From: Microbacterium allomyrinae
GTDB lineage: Bacteria > Actinomycetota > Actinomycetes > Actinomycetales > Microbacteriaceae
Length of the DNA stretch: 64,000 nt
Assembly: GCF_020682705.1 (NCBI RefSeq)
Contig: NZ_JAGTTN010000005.1
Span: forward strand, 225,920 to 289,919
Reading direction: 5' to 3'
Shown: positions 25,268 to 36,294 of the stretch, piece by piece
Position numbering within the stretch: position 1 is the stretch's first letter
Layout of the letters: each line of letters opens with the position of its first letter
Program-made: the position numbers and the translations under genes
The notes under the pieces: model-generated
What the model saw: the letters and a program-made list of their open reading frames with translations, nothing else
What the model was told of the DNA's origin: nothing
The model's database searches: none

Positions 25268-26935
25268 ATGAATCCCGATGCCCTCGCCGCCGCCCTCCTC
25301 GCCGTCATCGTCCCGCTCGCCGAGGCGCGACGCCCCGGCTCGGCCGACGGGCTCACCGTCGCGGACCTGCCGCTGGACCGCCCGAAGAACCGCGACCACG
25401 GGGACTGGGCGTCCAACGCCGCACTGAAGCTCGCCAAGGCGGTCGGCGGGAACCCGCGCGAGTTCGCCGCCGAGATCGCGACGGGCCTCGCCGAGGTCGA
25501 CGGCGTCGCCGGTGTCGAGGTCGCCGGACCCGGGTTCATCAACATCCGACTGGATGCCGCGGCGGCCGGCGCCCTCGCGAAGACGATCGTCGAGGCCGGT
25601 GCCGCCTTCGGCACGAACGACGCCCAGCGGGGCAACACCATCAACCTCGAGTTCGTCTCGGCGAACCCGACCGGACCCATGCACATCGGCCACACCCGGT
25701 GGGCGGCGCTCGGCGACTCGATGGCCCGACTGCTGCTGGCCAGCGGTGCGACGCTCGTGCGCGAGTTCTACATCAACGACGCCGGCGCGCAGATGGAGCG
25801 GTTCGCCCAGTCGGTGCTCGCCGCGGCCAAGGGGGAGCCGACGCCGGAGGGCGGCTACGCCGGGTCGTACATCGCGGAGCTCGCACGCCGTGTGATGGCC
25901 GCGCGTCCTGATCTGCTCGAACTCCCCGAGACCGACCAGCTCACGACCGCTCGCGATCTCGCGTACGAGTTCCAGCTGGGCGAGCTGCAGTCCTCGCTCG
26001 AGAAGTTCAATGTGCACTTCGACGTGTGGTTCTCGGAGCGCACGCTCCACGCGAAGCCCGCGGACGGCGGGCCGAGCCTCGTAGACGAGGCGGTGGACCG
26101 CCTCCGTGAACAGGGCCACGTGTTCGACGAGGACGGCGCTGTATGGGTGCGCACGACCGACTTCGGCGACGACAAGGATCGCGTCATCCGCCGTTCCAAC
26201 GGCGAATACACCTACTTCGCCGCCGACGCCGCGTACTACCTCAACAAGGGGGACCGCGGGTTCGCCCACAAGGTCTACCTGCTCGGCGCCGATCACCACG
26301 GCTACGTCCATCGGCTGAAGGCGCTCGCGGGTGCGGCGGGCGATGACCCCGACAAGGACATCGAGGTGCTCATCGGACAGCTCGTCTCCATCAACGGCGC
26401 GCGGCTGAGCAAACGCGCCGGCAACATCATCGAGCTCGACGACCTGCGCGAGTGGATCGGCACCGACGCGCTGCGCTATTCGCTGGCGCGGTATCCGGCC
26501 GACTCGCCGCTGACGCTCGACCCCGAGATCCTGCGCAAGCGCACGAACGACAACCCGGTCTTCTACGTCCAGTACGCGCACGCGCGCACCCACAACGTCG
26601 CGCGCAATGCCGCGGCGTCGGGCGTCGATCGCTCGGAGTTCGCGCCGGAGCTGCTCACCCACGAGACCGAGTCCGCGCTGCTGGGAGCCCTGCAGGAGTT
26701 CCCGCGCATCGTCGCATTCGCCGCCGAGGTGCGCGAGCCGCACCGCGTCGCGCGCTACCTCGAGGAGCTCGCCGGGCTCTACCACCGCTGGTACGACAAC
26801 TGCCGGGTCATCCCCCTGGGAGACGAGCCCGTCCAAGGCGTGCACCGCACGCGGCTGTGGCTGAACGACGCAACAGGGCAGGTGCTGCGCAACGGGCTGG
26901 ACCTGCTCGGCGTCGGCGCGCCGGAACGGATGTGA
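25268..26935 (+). CDS. argS: Arginyl-tRNA synthetase
   Basis: 555 residues, the usual class I ArgRS length. It has the N-terminal additional domain, the ATP-binding [15 protein letters not shown] (HIGH at about 139-142), [12 protein letters not shown], the SKRAGN segment in place of a canonical KMSKS, and a C-terminal DALR anticodon-binding domain ([15 protein letters not shown] onward). It charges tRNA-Arg; one substrate, tRNA-Arg(CCG), is encoded 2 kb away on the other strand. The LmeA-like gene begins four bases after the stop. Confidence 0.98.
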   Translation: MNPDALAAALLAVIVPLAEARRPGSADGLTVADLPLDRPKNRDHGDWASNAALKLAKAVGGNPREFAAEIATGLAEVDGVAGVEVAGPGFINIRLDAAAAGALAKTIVEAGAAFGTNDAQRGNTINLEFVSANPTGPMHIGHTRWAALGDSMARLLLASGATLVREFYINDAGAQMERFAQSVLAAAKGEPTPEGGYAGSYIAELARRVMAARPDLLELPETDQLTTARDLAYEFQLGELQSSLEKFNVHFDVWFSERTLHAKPADGGPSLVDEAVDRLREQGHVFDEDGAVWVRTTDFGDDKDRVIRRSNGEYTYFAADAAYYLNKGDRGFAHKVYLLGADHHGYVHRLKALAGAAGDDPDKDIEVLIGQLVSINGARLSKRAGNIIELDDLREWIGTDALRYSLARYPADSPLTLDPEILRKRTNDNPVFYVQYAHARTHNVARNAAASGVDRSEFAPELLTHETESALLGALQEFPRIVAFAAEVREPHRVARYLEELAGLYHRWYDNCRVIPLGDEPVQGVHRTRLWLNDATGQVLRNGLDLLGVGAPERM

Positions 26936-26939
26936 CCTG

Positions 26940-27752
26940 GTGACCACACGCGACACGCAGCCGACCGAGCCGCTGCCGGACTGGGAGCACGCCGAGGCGC
27001 CGAAGCGGCGGATCTGGCCGTGGTTCGTCGCATTCGGCATCGTGCTGGTGCTCGCCGTCGTGGCGTGGTTCGCGGCCGAGGCGATCGCCCGCCAGATCGT
27101 GACGAACGTGATCACCGACGAGGTGAAGACCGAGCTGTCGCTGCCGGACGACCAGCAGATCGAGGTCGAGATCGATGGGGCCGTCATCCCGCAGCTGATC
27201 GGCGGAAGCTTCGGTCAGCTCACGATCTCGTCCGACGACGTCGCCGTCGGCGACCTCGAGGGCGACGTGACCGTCGTCGCGCACGACGTGCCGATCCGCG
27301 GCGACGCCGAGATGAGCGGGGCAACCGGTGTCGTCGCCCTCGACCAGGAGCAGCTGCGTACGCTCATGTCGCGTGTGGAGGGCTTCCCGGTCGACACGCT
27401 CGCGCTGGACGCGCCGAACGTCACGATGACGCCCGAGCTCCAGCTCTTCGGCGTCTCGGTCCCGATCGGCGTGGCACTCACCCCTTCCGCCGACGAGGGC
27501 GACCTCGTCCTGACGCCGGCGTCGCTGCAACTGGGCGGAGCCGAGGTGAGCGCCGCCACCGTGCGCGACCAGTTCGGCGTGATCGCCGAGGCGGTGCTGC
27601 AGGATTGGCGCGTGTGTATCGCGCAGTACATCCCGGCAGGACTCACCCTGGCCGGCGTCGAGGTCGACGGCGACGAGCTCGTTGCCACGTTCGACGTCGC
27701 CGGCGGCATCGTGTCGGATCCTGCGCTGCAGGCGAACGGCACCTGCGAGTAG
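26940..27752 (+). CDS. LmeA-like (DUF2993) phospholipid-binding protein
   Basis: 270 residues: a proline/acid-rich cytosolic start, one transmembrane anchor (IWPWFVAFGIVLVLAVVAWF, about 21-40) and a DUF2993 domain. Typical of the family are GGSFGQLTISSDDV, then DVTVVAHDVPIRG and a C-terminal GVEVDGDELVATFDVAG. In mycobacteria LmeA is an envelope lipid-binding protein needed for mannan or lipomannan elongation; a similar extracytoplasmic lipid role is inferred here. The GTG start lies four bases after argS, so the two form an operon. Confidence 0.86.
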   Translation: MTTRDTQPTEPLPDWEHAEAPKRRIWPWFVAFGIVLVLAVVAWFAAEAIARQIVTNVITDEVKTELSLPDDQQIEVEIDGAVIPQLIGGSFGQLTISSDDVAVGDLEGDVTVVAHDVPIRGDAEMSGATGVVALDQEQLRTLMSRVEGFPVDTLALDAPNVTMTPELQLFGVSVPIGVALTPSADEGDLVLTPASLQLGGAEVSAATVRDQFGVIAEAVLQDWRVCIAQYIPAGLTLAGVEVDGDELVATFDVAGGIVSDPALQANGTCE

Positions 27753-27800
27753 TAGCGATGCCGCCGTTCGTCACACGACGCGGGCGTGTGTCACACGGCG

Positions 27801-27829
27801 CGGGCTGCCCGAGCCCGGTGCCCTAGACT
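27801..27829 (+). promoter_or_regulatory. Weak terminator hairpin and promoter before lysA
   Basis: CGGGCT/AGCCCG (27801-27817) may end the argS unit. TAGACT (27824-27829) is a good -10 box, which would give lysA a leader of about 130 bases. That leader has a direct repeat ATCGAGATCA at 27875-27884 and 27899-27908, purpose unknown. Confidence 0.5.
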
Positions 27830-27968
27830 GCAAGGACCGCGCGGCGCGTGACCCCTCCGGTTCGCGACCGCCTGATCGAGATCACACGCCCCGCGCATAT
27901 CGAGATCATCCGAGTCGTTCCGGTCTGGGGACGGCTCAGCGTCGAAGCTCCCACTGATTGGTCCACCC

Positions 27969-29417
27969 GTGTCCGCCGACCCGCACCTTCGCACCGTGGC
28001 CCCGGCGTGGCTGGACGAGCCCGACGATGCGAACGCGCTCGCACCCGCCGTGTGGCCGGCCGGCGCCGCCCGCGCCGAAGACGGCGTGCTGCAGTTCGGC
28101 GGCATTCCCGCGACGCTGCTTCACGAGCGCTTCGGAACCCCGCTGTGGGTCCTTGACGAGGACGAGGTGCGCAGTCAGGCGCGACGCACGCTGGACGCTT
28201 TCCGCGCCGCCGCCGCCCTCCATGGAGCGCAGGCCCGCGTCTACTACGCGGGCAAGGCGTTCCTCAGCGCCGAGGTCGTGCGCTGGGTGACCGAAGAGGG
28301 TCTCGCCGTCGATGTCTGCTCCGGGGGCGAGCTCGCGGTCGCGCTCGCCGCGGGTGCCGATCCGGCACGCCTCGGCTTCCACGGCAACAACAAGTCCGTG
28401 GCCGAGCTCGAGCGCGCGGTCGAGGTCGGTGTCGGCTCCATCGTCATCGACAGCCTCATCGAGATCGAGCGCCTCGCCGCGATCGTCGAGCGGCGCGGCA
28501 CCTCGCAGTCCGTGCTGCTGCGCGTCAACAGCGGCGTGCACGCCGAGACCCATGATTTCCTCGCGACGGCGCACGAGGACCAGAAGTTCGGCTTCACGCT
28601 GACCGACGCGCCGGCCGCCGTCGCGCGGATCCGAGAGCTTTCCGGCCTCGAGTTCGTCGGCCTGCACTGCCACATCGGCTCGCAGATCTTCGGCACCGCC
28701 GGATTCGAGGAGTCCGCCGCGCGGCTGGTCGAACTGCATGCCCAGCTGCGCGAAGGCGGCGAGCTGCCGGTCCTCAATCTGGGCGGCGGCTTCGGCATCG
28801 CCTACACCTCGGTCGACGATCCGACCCCGATCGAGCAGCTCGCGCTGGGCATCGCAGACGCCGTGGCGCGGCAGTGCGAAGTGCGCGGCATCCCGATGCC
28901 GAACCTCGCCTTCGAGCCGGGGCGGGCCATCGTGGGCCGCGCCGGAGTGACGCTGTACGAGGTCGGCACGACCAAGCCCGTCGCGCTCGACGGCGGTGCC
29001 ACGCGCCTGTACGTGAGCGTCGACGGCGGCATGAGCGATAACGCCCGTCCCGCCCTGTACGGCGCGGAATTCTCGGCGCGCATCGCCTCGCGGGCCAGTG
29101 ACGCCGACCCGACGCTCGTGCGCGTCGTCGGCAAGCACTGCGAGTCGGGCGACGTGGTGGTGGATGCCGAATACCTCCCCTCCGACATCGCTCCGGGCGA
29201 TCTGCTCGCGGTGCCCGCGACGGGCGCGTACTGCTTCTCTCTCGCGAGCAACTACAACTACGTCCCGCGCCCGCCCGTCGTGGCGCTGCGCGGGGGAGAG
29301 GCGCGCGTCATCGTGCGCGGCGAGACGATCGACGATCTGCTTGCGCGCGACGCCGGCCTCTCACCCGCCCACGGCGAGCGCGTGCTCGCCGCGCCACCGA
29401 CCGAAGGGATCGCATGA
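27969..29417 (+). CDS. lysA: Diaminopimelate decarboxylase
   Basis: 482 residues. This PLP enzyme converts meso-diaminopimelate to lysine. It shows the PLP lysine Lys96 in YYAGKAFLS, the HGNNKS block, the HIGSQI loop, the phosphate-binding LGGGFGI, the EPGRAIV segment, and the partner-subunit residues CESGDVV and YNYVPRP. The GTG start has no clear Shine-Dalgarno. It opens the lysA-hom-thrC-thrB operon, and its stop overlaps the hom ATG (ATGA). This order joins the lysine and threonine branches of the aspartate pathway. Confidence 0.97.
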   Translation: MSADPHLRTVAPAWLDEPDDANALAPAVWPAGAARAEDGVLQFGGIPATLLHERFGTPLWVLDEDEVRSQARRTLDAFRAAAALHGAQARVYYAGKAFLSAEVVRWVTEEGLAVDVCSGGELAVALAAGADPARLGFHGNNKSVAELERAVEVGVGSIVIDSLIEIERLAAIVERRGTSQSVLLRVNSGVHAETHDFLATAHEDQKFGFTLTDAPAAVARIRELSGLEFVGLHCHIGSQIFGTAGFEESAARLVELHAQLREGGELPVLNLGGGFGIAYTSVDDPTPIEQLALGIADAVARQCEVRGIPMPNLAFEPGRAIVGRAGVTLYEVGTTKPVALDGGATRLYVSVDGGMSDNARPALYGAEFSARIASRASDADPTLVRVVGKHCESGDVVVDAEYLPSDIAPGDLLAVPATGAYCFSLASNYNYVPRPPVVALRGGEARVIVRGETIDDLLARDAGLSPAHGERVLAAPPTEGIA

Positions 29418-30727
29418 CCGACTACCGCCGCCTCCGGGTCGCGCTGCTGGGAGCCGGATCCGTCGGCTCGCAGGTCGCCTCGCTCTTGCGTCAGCACGCG
29501 GACGAACTGGCCGACCGTGCCGGCGCCCGGCTCGAACTCGTCGGCATCGCGGTGCGCGACGTCGATGCGCCGCGCGACGCCGAACTGCCGCGTGAACTGC
29601 TGACCACCGATGCCGACGCCCTCATCGTGGGCTCCGACATCGTGATCGAGCTGATGGGCGGCATCGAGCCGGCCCGCACATATCTGCTGCAGGCGATCAA
29701 CTCGGGTGCCGATGTCGTGACGGCGAACAAGGCGCTTCTCGCGACGCACGGCCCCGAACTCTTCGACGCGGCCGATCAGGTGGGTGCCGAGGTCTACTAC
29801 GAGGCGGCGGCGGCGGGCGCGATTCCGATTATCCGGCCCCTGCGCGACTCGCTCGCGGGCGACCGCGTGCAGCGGATCATGGGCATCGTCAACGGCACGA
29901 CGAACTACATCCTGGACCGCATGGACACCGAGGGCGCCGAGTTCGCCGATGTGCTCGCCGACGCGCAGCGCCTCGGCTATGCCGAGGCCGACCCGACCGC
30001 CGACGTGGAGGGCTACGACGCCGCGCAGAAGGCCGCGATCCTCGCGAGCCTCGCGTTCCACACCACCGTGCCGCTCGACACCGTCCACCGCGAAGGCATC
30101 ACCGGCATCGACAAGTCGACGATGGATGCCGCGCGCCACGCCGGGTACGTCATCAAACTGCTCGCCGTGTGCGAGCGTCTGAGCGGCGACGACGGCGAAT
30201 CGATCTCGGTGCGGGTGTACCCCGCACTCATCGACCGCGCGCACCCGCTGGCGAGCGTCCACGGCGCCAACAACGCGGTGTTCGTGCAGGCGGAGGCTGC
30301 CGGCAATCTGATGTTCTACGGCGCGGGCGCCGGTGGCGTGCAGACGGCATCCGCGGTGCTGGGCGACGTCGTCTCGGCCGCACGCCGGCATATCGCCGGA
30401 GGCGTCGGCGTCGGCGAGTCCACGCTCGCGAACCTCCCGATCGTGCCGGTGGGCCGCGTCACCACGCGCTACCAGATCACGCTCGAGGTCGATGATCGAC
30501 CGGGCGTCCTCGCGACGGTGGCCGGCATTCTCAGCGAGGGTCGCGTCTCGATCGCGACGCTCGAGCAGACCGTGGTCGGCGACGGCGCCGACGGCAGTGG
30601 CGTGGCGCGCCTGGTGATCGGCACGCACAAGGCTTTGGAGCAGGACCTCAGCGAGACGGTCGACCGTCTCGCCGCGAGCGGCGTCGTCGAGCGCGTCGTC
30701 TCGGTCCTGCGTGTGGAAGGAGACTGA
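29414..30727 (+). CDS. hom: Homoserine dehydrogenase
   Basis: 437 residues. It reduces aspartate semialdehyde to homoserine with NAD(P)H. The N-terminal Rossmann motif [27 protein letters not shown], the catalytic-domain signature [16 protein letters not shown] and [20 protein letters not shown] are clear. A C-terminal ACT domain ([20 protein letters not shown]) indicates feedback control by threonine. It overlaps lysA and is followed by thrC after five bases. Confidence 0.98.
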   Translation: MTDYRRLRVALLGAGSVGSQVASLLRQHADELADRAGARLELVGIAVRDVDAPRDAELPRELLTTDADALIVGSDIVIELMGGIEPARTYLLQAINSGADVVTANKALLATHGPELFDAADQVGAEVYYEAAAAGAIPIIRPLRDSLAGDRVQRIMGIVNGTTNYILDRMDTEGAEFADVLADAQRLGYAEADPTADVEGYDAAQKAAILASLAFHTTVPLDTVHREGITGIDKSTMDAARHAGYVIKLLAVCERLSGDDGESISVRVYPALIDRAHPLASVHGANNAVFVQAEAAGNLMFYGAGAGGVQTASAVLGDVVSAARRHIAGGVGVGESTLANLPIVPVGRVTTRYQITLEVDDRPGVLATVAGILSEGRVSIATLEQTVVGDGADGSGVARLVIGTHKALEQDLSETVDRLAASGVVERVVSVLRVEGD

Positions 30728-30732
30728 CTGAC

Positions 30733-31824
30733 ATGGCAGCACACGTCTGGCGCGGAGTCCTGCGCGAGTATGCGGATCGACTGGGCGTCACCGACGCATC
30801 GACCGTCGTCACCCTCGGCGAGGGCGGCACGCCGCTCCTGCCCGCCCCGGCACTGTCGCGCCTCACCGGCACCGATGTCTGGGTCAAGTTCGAGGGCATG
30901 AACCCGACCGGCTCGTTCAAGGACCGCGGCATGACCGTCGCGGTGTCGCGGGCGATCGAGCACGGGGCGAAAGCCGTGATCTGCGCGTCGACCGGCAACA
31001 CCTCGGCCTCGGCCGCGGCGTACGCCGCGCACGCCGGCATCACCGCGGCCGTGCTCGTGCCCGAAGGAAAGATCGCGATGGGCAAGCTCAGCCAGGCGGT
31101 CGCCCACAACGGGCGGCTCATCCAGGTGCGCGGCAACTTCGACGACTGCCTCGAGATCGCGCGCGAGCTGGCCGACCACTATCCGGTGCATCTCGTGAAC
31201 TCCGTGAACCCCGACCGCATCGACGGTCAGAAGACGGCGGCCTACGAGGTCGTCGAGCAGTTGGGCGATGCCCCCGACTTCCACTTCATCCCGGTGGGCA
31301 ACGCCGGCAATTACACGGCGTACTCGCGGGGCTACCGCGAGGAGGCCGACGGCGGGGTCTCGACCCGGGTGCCGCGCATGTTCGGCTTCCAGGCCGCCGG
31401 TTCCGCGCCGCTCGTCCGCGGTGAGGTCGTGAAGAACCCCGAGACGGTGGCCAGCGCGATCCGCATCGGCAACCCGGCATCGTGGGACCTCGCGCTCCAG
31501 GCGCGCGACGCGACGGACGGCTGGTTCGGCGCCATCGAGGACGACCGCATCCTCGCGGCGCAGAAGCTCCTGGCCGGTGAGGTCGGGATCTTCGTCGAGC
31601 CGGCATCCGCGATCAGCGTCGCGGGCCTTCTCGATCGGGTCGAGGCGGGCGTCGTGCCCAAGGGCGCACGCGTGGTCCTCACGGTCACCGGACACGGCTT
31701 GAAGGATCCCCAGTGGGCACTGCGCAACGCGGACGGCACGCAGGTCGAGCCGACCATCGTCGACGCCACGACGAGTGAAGTGGCGTCGGTGCTGGAGCTG
31801 GCCCCGGTCGAGGCGACCGCGTGA
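30733..31824 (+). CDS. thrC: Threonine synthase
   Basis: 363 residues, the short PLP-dependent type. It turns O-phosphohomoserine into threonine. The PLP lysine is Lys63 in [11 protein letters not shown], the phosphate loop follows in [14 protein letters not shown], and [14 protein letters not shown] is also conserved. The stop overlaps the thrB GTG (GTGA), so the enzyme and its substrate-producing kinase are translationally coupled. Confidence 0.98.
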   Translation: MAAHVWRGVLREYADRLGVTDASTVVTLGEGGTPLLPAPALSRLTGTDVWVKFEGMNPTGSFKDRGMTVAVSRAIEHGAKAVICASTGNTSASAAAYAAHAGITAAVLVPEGKIAMGKLSQAVAHNGRLIQVRGNFDDCLEIARELADHYPVHLVNSVNPDRIDGQKTAAYEVVEQLGDAPDFHFIPVGNAGNYTAYSRGYREEADGGVSTRVPRMFGFQAAGSAPLVRGEVVKNPETVASAIRIGNPASWDLALQARDATDGWFGAIEDDRILAAQKLLAGEVGIFVEPASAISVAGLLDRVEAGVVPKGARVVLTVTGHGLKDPQWALRNADGTQVEPTIVDATTSEVASVLELAPVEATA

Positions 31825-32768
31825 ACGCAGCCGTCGCTCCGGAGCCGGGGCGTCGTGTCGTCGTCCGCGTTCCGGCGACGAGTGCGAACCTCGGACCGGG
31901 GTTCGACACGCTGGGCCTCGCTCTGAGCGTCTACGACGAACTCGAGGTGACGTCCCTCGGTGAGGGCGAACTCGAGATCGAGGTGTACGGGCAGGGCGCC
32001 GAGGACGTGCCCCGCGATGCCTCCCACCTGGTCGTGCGTGCCATTGCGTACGCGTACGAAGCGGTGGGACGACGGATGCCGGGGCTCCGGCTCGTCGCGA
32101 CGAACGTGATCCCGCACGGACGCGGTCTCGGCTCCTCAGGGGCTGCGGTGGTGGCAGGCCTGCTCGCCGCGAAGGGACTGCTCGAGGGCGAGGTGGAGTT
32201 CGGCCCGGATGCGTTGCTGCGCCTGGCGACCGAGCTCGAAGGACACCCCGACAACGTCGCGCCTGCCCTCTTCGGCGGCCTCACCATCGCGTGGGTCGAC
32301 GAGGGCGGTCCGCAGCACAAGAAGCTGCTGGTGCACCGCGGGGTGTCGCCGCTCGTGCTCGTGCCCGAGTTCACGATGTCGACCGAACTCGCCCGCAGCC
32401 TGCAGCCGCTGCAGGTGCCCCGCGAAGATGCCGTGTTCAACGTCTCGCGGTCGGCGCTGCTCATCGCGGCGCTCACGCAGAGCCCCGAGCTGTTGCAGGC
32501 AGCGACCGAAGACAAGCTGCACCAGAACTACCGCGCGAGCGCGATGCCCGAGACCGACAGGCTCGTCCGGGCGCTGCGCGCGAAGGGCTTCGCCGCAGTC
32601 GTCTCGGGAGCAGGGCCGAGCGTGCTGGTCCTGGCTGACGGACCTGGTCGACGGCTGGAGGCCGCCGCTCTCGTGGCGACGGTGACCGACACCCCGTGGG
32701 AGACGCTCATGCTGGCCGTCGACTTCAAGGGTGGTACAGTGAAGGAGTACGCGGAGGGTTCCACGTAA
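31821..32768 (+). CDS. thrB: Homoserine kinase
   Basis: 315 residues of the GHMP kinase fold. It phosphorylates homoserine for Thr[20 protein letters not shown] is the N-terminal signature, [20 protein letters not shown] the ATP-binding motif and [11 protein letters not shown] the C-terminal glycine motif. It closes the operon. Its last codons carry a TACAGT -10 candidate (32735-32740) that may start the rho transcript, and its stop lies inside the palindrome CACGTAATACGTG. Confidence 0.97.
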   Translation: MNAAVAPEPGRRVVVRVPATSANLGPGFDTLGLALSVYDELEVTSLGEGELEIEVYGQGAEDVPRDASHLVVRAIAYAYEAVGRRMPGLRLVATNVIPHGRGLGSSGAAVVAGLLAAKGLLEGEVEFGPDALLRLATELEGHPDNVAPALFGGLTIAWVDEGGPQHKKLLVHRGVSPLVLVPEFTMSTELARSLQPLQVPREDAVFNVSRSALLIAALTQSPELLQAATEDKLHQNYRASAMPETDRLVRALRAKGFAAVVSGAGPSVLVLADGPGRRLEAAALVATVTDTPWETLMLAVDFKGGTVKEYAEGST

Positions 32769-32774
32769 TACGTG
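32735..32774 (+). promoter_or_regulatory. Possible rho promoter and leader palindrome
   Basis: TACAGT (32735-32740) inside the thrB end could be the -10 of rho, giving a leader of about 205 bases. CACGTAATACGTG (32762-32774) is a perfect palindrome across the thrB stop, flanked by GGAGG and CCTCC, so the RNA could fold into a two-part hairpin. Long rho leaders are often used for autoregulation; that role here is inferred. No gene is seen in 32769-32952. Confidence 0.4.
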
Positions 32775-32952
32775 AATCTGGCCTCCGTCGCAAATCTGCG
32801 AAACCACCGCACGGCCCCCCTCCTGCCGACAGTCTCTGAGATTCCTCGCGGGTAATTCACTCCGCACACGGATCTGAGTTTGTCGAAGGGTCGGGCAGGC
32901 GTCTGCCGAGCAGCGCGTGCCGTGCGCCGAGCACAATCACAAGGGAGCACTC

Positions 32953-35106
32953 GTGGAGTCCATCTCCGAGATCCACACTGACGTTCCGACCGACGAGCGC
33001 GCGGACGCGCCCGACGCGGCCGAGAACGTCGACATCGTCACCACCGAAGCGGCCGAGTCCGCCGAGGCTATCGCCGAAGAGGCTGTCGTCGAGGCCGTCG
33101 TTGCCGAGGTCGTCGCTGAAGAGGCAGTGGCTGAGGCCGCTGAAGCCGAGGCCGTCGCCGAAGAGGCTGTCGTCGAGGCCGCCGTGGCCGAGGTCGTCGC
33201 CGAAGAGGCCGTGGCTGAGGCCGCGGAGGCTCTCGCCGAGCCTGCGGTCGTCGAGGCCGTGGCCGAGGTCGTCGAAGAAGCACCGCCCGTGAAGGCGCCG
33301 CCGGTGAGAGCGCCCCGCAAGCGCGCACCTCGTCGTGCGAAGAGCACCGACGCTCCGGTGGTCGAGGCCCCGGCCGAGCCCGCCGTCGAGGCGCCGGCCG
33401 AAGCCGCACCTGAGACCGCGGCAGAATCGGCAGCCGAGACGCCGGCAGAAGCAGCCGTCGAAGCCGTGCCCGCCGCCGAGCCCGAGGTTGCGGCATCCGC
33501 CGACGCCGTCGAGGCCGCAGCTAACGACGCGCCCGCCGAGGCGACGACGACCGACGCGCCCGCCGAGTCGGGTGCGGAGTCGGAATCGGGCGATCAGGCT
33601 GCGGGCGAGGCAGACGGCAGCGAGACGCCGTCGCGCAGCCGCAGCCGCAGCCGCAGCCGCAGCCGCAACCGTGGTCAGAACGCGCAGGGCACGCAGAACG
33701 CACAGGGGGCACAGACCTCCTCTCAGGGGGCTGCGCCGAACGCCCAGGGAGCCGCGAACGCCCAGGGGCAGAACGCCCAGGGCTCTCAGGCCCCTGCGGC
33801 CGAGGCTGCCAGGCCCGACGCCGACGACGACCAGCAGGCCGGTGGACGCGGCCGCCAGCGCAACAAGCGCCGCGGCCAGCCGACCACCGGTGACGAGTTC
33901 GACACCGAGATCGGCGAGGACGACGTCCTGATCCCGATCGCGGGCATCCTCGACGTCCTCGACAACTACGCGTTCGTCCGTACGACCGGCTACCTGCCCG
34001 GCACGAGCGACGTCTACGTCTCGCTCGGCCAGGTCAAGAAGTACAACCTGCGCAAGGGCGACGCGGTGGTCGGTGCGATCAAGCAGCCGCGTGACGGCGA
34101 GCAGTCCAGCCGCCAGAAGTACAACGCGCTGGTCAAGGTCGACGCCATCAACGGCCTGTCGGTCGAAGATGCCGCGACCCGCGTCGAGTTCGGCAAGCTC
34201 ACGCCGCTCTACCCGCAGGAGCGCCTGCGGCTCGAGACCGCGCCCGAGAAGCTCACGCAGCGCATCATCGATCTCGTGGCACCGATCGGAAAGGGCCAGC
34301 GTGGCCTCATCGTCGCGCCCCCCAAGGCGGGCAAGACGATCGTGCTGCAGCAGATCGCGAACGCCATCTCGATCAACAACCCCGAGGTCCACCTCATGGT
34401 CGTGCTCGTCGACGAGCGTCCCGAAGAGGTCACCGACATGCAGCGCACCGTCAAGGGCGAGGTCATCGCGTCGACGTTCGATCGCCCCGCCGAAGACCAC
34501 ACCACGGTCGCCGAGCTCGCCATCGAGCGCGCCAAGCGCCTGGTTGAGCTCGGCCGCGACGTCGTCGTGCTGCTCGACTCGATCACCCGCCTCGGCCGCG
34601 CCTACAACATCTCGGCGCCCACCTCGGGCCGCGTGCTCACCGGTGGAGTCGACGCGTCGGCGCTGTACCCGCCGAAGCGTTTCTTCGGTGCAGCGCGCAA
34701 CATCGAGAACGGTGGATCGCTCACCATCCTCGCCACGGCGCTCGTCGAGACCGGCTCCAAGATGGACGACGTGATCTTCGAGGAGTTCAAGGGCACAGGC
34801 AACAGCGAACTGCGCCTGTCGCGCCAGCTCGCCGACAAGCGCATCTTCCCGGCCGTCGACGTGAACGCGTCGAGCACCCGCCGCGAAGAGATGCTGCTCT
34901 CGGCCGACGAGGTGAAGATCACCTGGAAGCTCCGTCGCGCGCTGGCCGGCCTCGACCCTCAGCAGGGCCTCGAGGTCGTGCTCGGCAAGCTCAAGGAGAC
35001 CCAGTCGAACGTCGAGTTCCTCGTGCAGATGCAGAAGTCGATCCCGGCACCGGCCAACGGGCACGCCGGCGGTCACAGCCACGCGAACGACAACAGCATC
35101 CGCTGA
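32953..35106 (+). CDS. rho: Transcription termination factor Rho with long low-complexity N-terminus
   Basis: 717 residues. The C-terminal ~400 are a standard Rho: RNA-binding cold-shock-like domain ([20 protein letters not shown]), Walker A APPKAGKT (Lys461), [13 protein letters not shown], Walker [14 protein letters not shown]-loop region and [20 protein letters not shown]. The first ~310 are disordered: an acidic Ala/Val/Glu region with 28-residue repeats (43-98), a basic patch, an [12 protein letters not shown] run and NAQG repeats. I see no Rho_N helical domain, which most homologues carry. GGGAG precedes the GTG start. It is a helicase that ends untranslated transcripts. Confidence 0.96.
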   Translation: MESISEIHTDVPTDERADAPDAAENVDIVTTEAAESAEAIAEEAVVEAVVAEVVAEEAVAEAAEAEAVAEEAVVEAAVAEVVAEEAVAEAAEALAEPAVVEAVAEVVEEAPPVKAPPVRAPRKRAPRRAKSTDAPVVEAPAEPAVEAPAEAAPETAAESAAETPAEAAVEAVPAAEPEVAASADAVEAAANDAPAEATTTDAPAESGAESESGDQAAGEADGSETPSRSRSRSRSRSRNRGQNAQGTQNAQGAQTSSQGAAPNAQGAANAQGQNAQGSQAPAAEAARPDADDDQQAGGRGRQRNKRRGQPTTGDEFDTEIGEDDVLIPIAGILDVLDNYAFVRTTGYLPGTSDVYVSLGQVKKYNLRKGDAVVGAIKQPRDGEQSSRQKYNALVKVDAINGLSVEDAATRVEFGKLTPLYPQERLRLETAPEKLTQRIIDLVAPIGKGQRGLIVAPPKAGKTIVLQQIANAISINNPEVHLMVVLVDERPEEVTDMQRTVKGEVIASTFDRPAEDHTTVAELAIERAKRLVELGRDVVVLLDSITRLGRAYNISAPTSGRVLTGGVDASALYPPKRFFGAARNIENGGSLTILATALVETGSKMDDVIFEEFKGTGNSELRLSRQLADKRIFPAVDVNASSTRREEMLLSADEVKITWKLRRALAGLDPQQGLEVVLGKLKETQSNVEFLVQMQKSIPAPANGHAGGHSHANDNSIR
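33079..33246 (+). repeat. Two tandem 84-bp repeats inside rho
   Basis: Copies start at 33079 and 33163 with GAGGCTGTCGTCGAGGCCG and encode near-identical 28-residue Ala/Val/Glu-rich units. A shorter third copy begins near 33241. The unit length is a multiple of three, so copy number can change without breaking the frame. Confidence 0.85.
33634..33663 (+). repeat. Hexanucleotide microsatellite (CGCAGC)5 in rho
   Basis: Five exact CGCAGC copies followed by CGCAAC encode the alternating Arg-Ser run. In-frame slippage is possible. Confidence 0.9.
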
Positions 35107-35140
35107 TCCTCCTCTCAGCGAGATAGCAGGGAAGACCCAC

Positions 35141-36235
35141 GTGTCCGAACTCGCGATGTTCGATTCGGTGCGCGGCCTGATCGAAGAGCACTCCGCCGTC
35201 CAGACGGAGCTCTCCGATCCGGCCGTGCACGCAGACGCTGCGCGCGCCAAGCGGGTGAACCGGCGCTATGCCGAGCTGTCGAGGATCGTGAAGGCGTACG
35301 AGGACTGGGCCGCGGCATCCGAAGATCTCATCGCCGCCCGCGAACTCGCGCGCGAGGACGATGCCTTCGCCGAAGAGGTTCCCGTGCTCGAGGAGAAGCT
35401 CTCCGATGCGCAGGAGCGACTGCGGCGCCTGCTGATCCCGCGCGACCCGGATGACGCCCGCGACGTGATCATGGAGATCAAGCAGGGCGAGGGCGGCGCC
35501 GAGTCGGCTCTGTTCGCCGCCGATCTGTTGCGGATGTACCTGCAGTACGCCGCGTCGAAGGGCTGGAAGACCGAGCTTCTCGAGCGCAACGAGTCCGACC
35601 TCGGCGGCTACAAGGACGTCCAGGTAGCGATCAAGGGCTCCAGTTCCGATCCCGCGCAGGGCGTGTGGGCGCACCTCAAGTACGAGGGCGGCGTGCACCG
35701 CGTGCAGCGTGTGCCGGCGACGGAGTCCCAGGGCCGCATCCATACGTCCACGACGGGTGTGCTGGTCTTTCCCGAGGTCGATGAGCCCGAAGAGATCCAG
35801 ATCGATCAGAACGACCTCAAGATCGACGTCTTCCGCTCGTCGGGCCCCGGAGGGCAGTCGGTCAACACGACCGACTCCGCCGTGCGCATCACGCACGTTC
35901 CCACGGGCATCGTGGTGTCGATGCAGAACGAGAAGTCGCAGCTGCAGAACCGCGAGGCCGGCATGCGCGTGCTGCGTGCGCGCCTGCTCGCCCGGCAGCA
36001 GGAGGAGCGGGATGCCGCGGCATCCGACGCGCGCCGATCGCAGATCCGTGGGATGGACCGCTCGGAGCGCATCCGCACGTACAACTTCCCTGAGAACCGG
36101 ATCGCGGATCACCGCACCGGCTACAAGGCGTACAACCTCGACCAGGTCATGGACGGCGCTCTCGAGCCGATCGTCGAGTCGGCGATCCGGGCCGATGAAG
36201 AGGCGCGGCTGGCCGCCCTCGGCTCCGACGACTGA
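35141..36235 (+). CDS. prfA: Peptide chain release factor 1
   Basis: 364 residues. It releases proteins at UAA and UAG. The GGQ hydrolysis loop is at 237-239 in [20 protein letters not shown], and the RF1 stop-codon recognition region precedes it ([18 protein letters not shown]). The glutamine of GGQ is the target of PrmC, whose gene lies 3.3 kb downstream. It follows rho by 34 bases in the same direction, the conserved rho-prfA order. Confidence 0.98.
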   Translation: MSELAMFDSVRGLIEEHSAVQTELSDPAVHADAARAKRVNRRYAELSRIVKAYEDWAAASEDLIAARELAREDDAFAEEVPVLEEKLSDAQERLRRLLIPRDPDDARDVIMEIKQGEGGAESALFAADLLRMYLQYAASKGWKTELLERNESDLGGYKDVQVAIKGSSSDPAQGVWAHLKYEGGVHRVQRVPATESQGRIHTSTTGVLVFPEVDEPEEIQIDQNDLKIDVFRSSGPGGQSVNTTDSAVRITHVPTGIVVSMQNEKSQLQNREAGMRVLRARLLARQQEERDAAASDARRSQIRGMDRSERIRTYNFPENRIADHRTGYKAYNLDQVMDGALEPIVESAIRADEEARLAALGSDD

Positions 36236-36282
36236 CTGGCGCGCAGAGGGTGCGGCCGCGAAGCACGGCTCAGGGCCACCGC

Positions 36283-36288
36283 TAGGCT
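36283..36288 (+). promoter_or_regulatory. -10 box of the holin-like gene
   Basis: TAGGCT ends six bases before the GTG start, implying a leaderless message. Confidence 0.5.
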
Positions 36289-36294
36289 TCGAGC

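Noticed and set aside
27848..28156. GTG-started reading frame in the lysA leader as a possible leader peptide
   Set aside because: It runs far into lysA in another frame, has no Lys- or Thr-rich control region and looks like a shadow frame.
33079..33790. Repeats in rho as a CRISPR array or mobile repeat
   Set aside because: They are in frame, vary in codons and encode low-complexity protein; there are no unique spacers.
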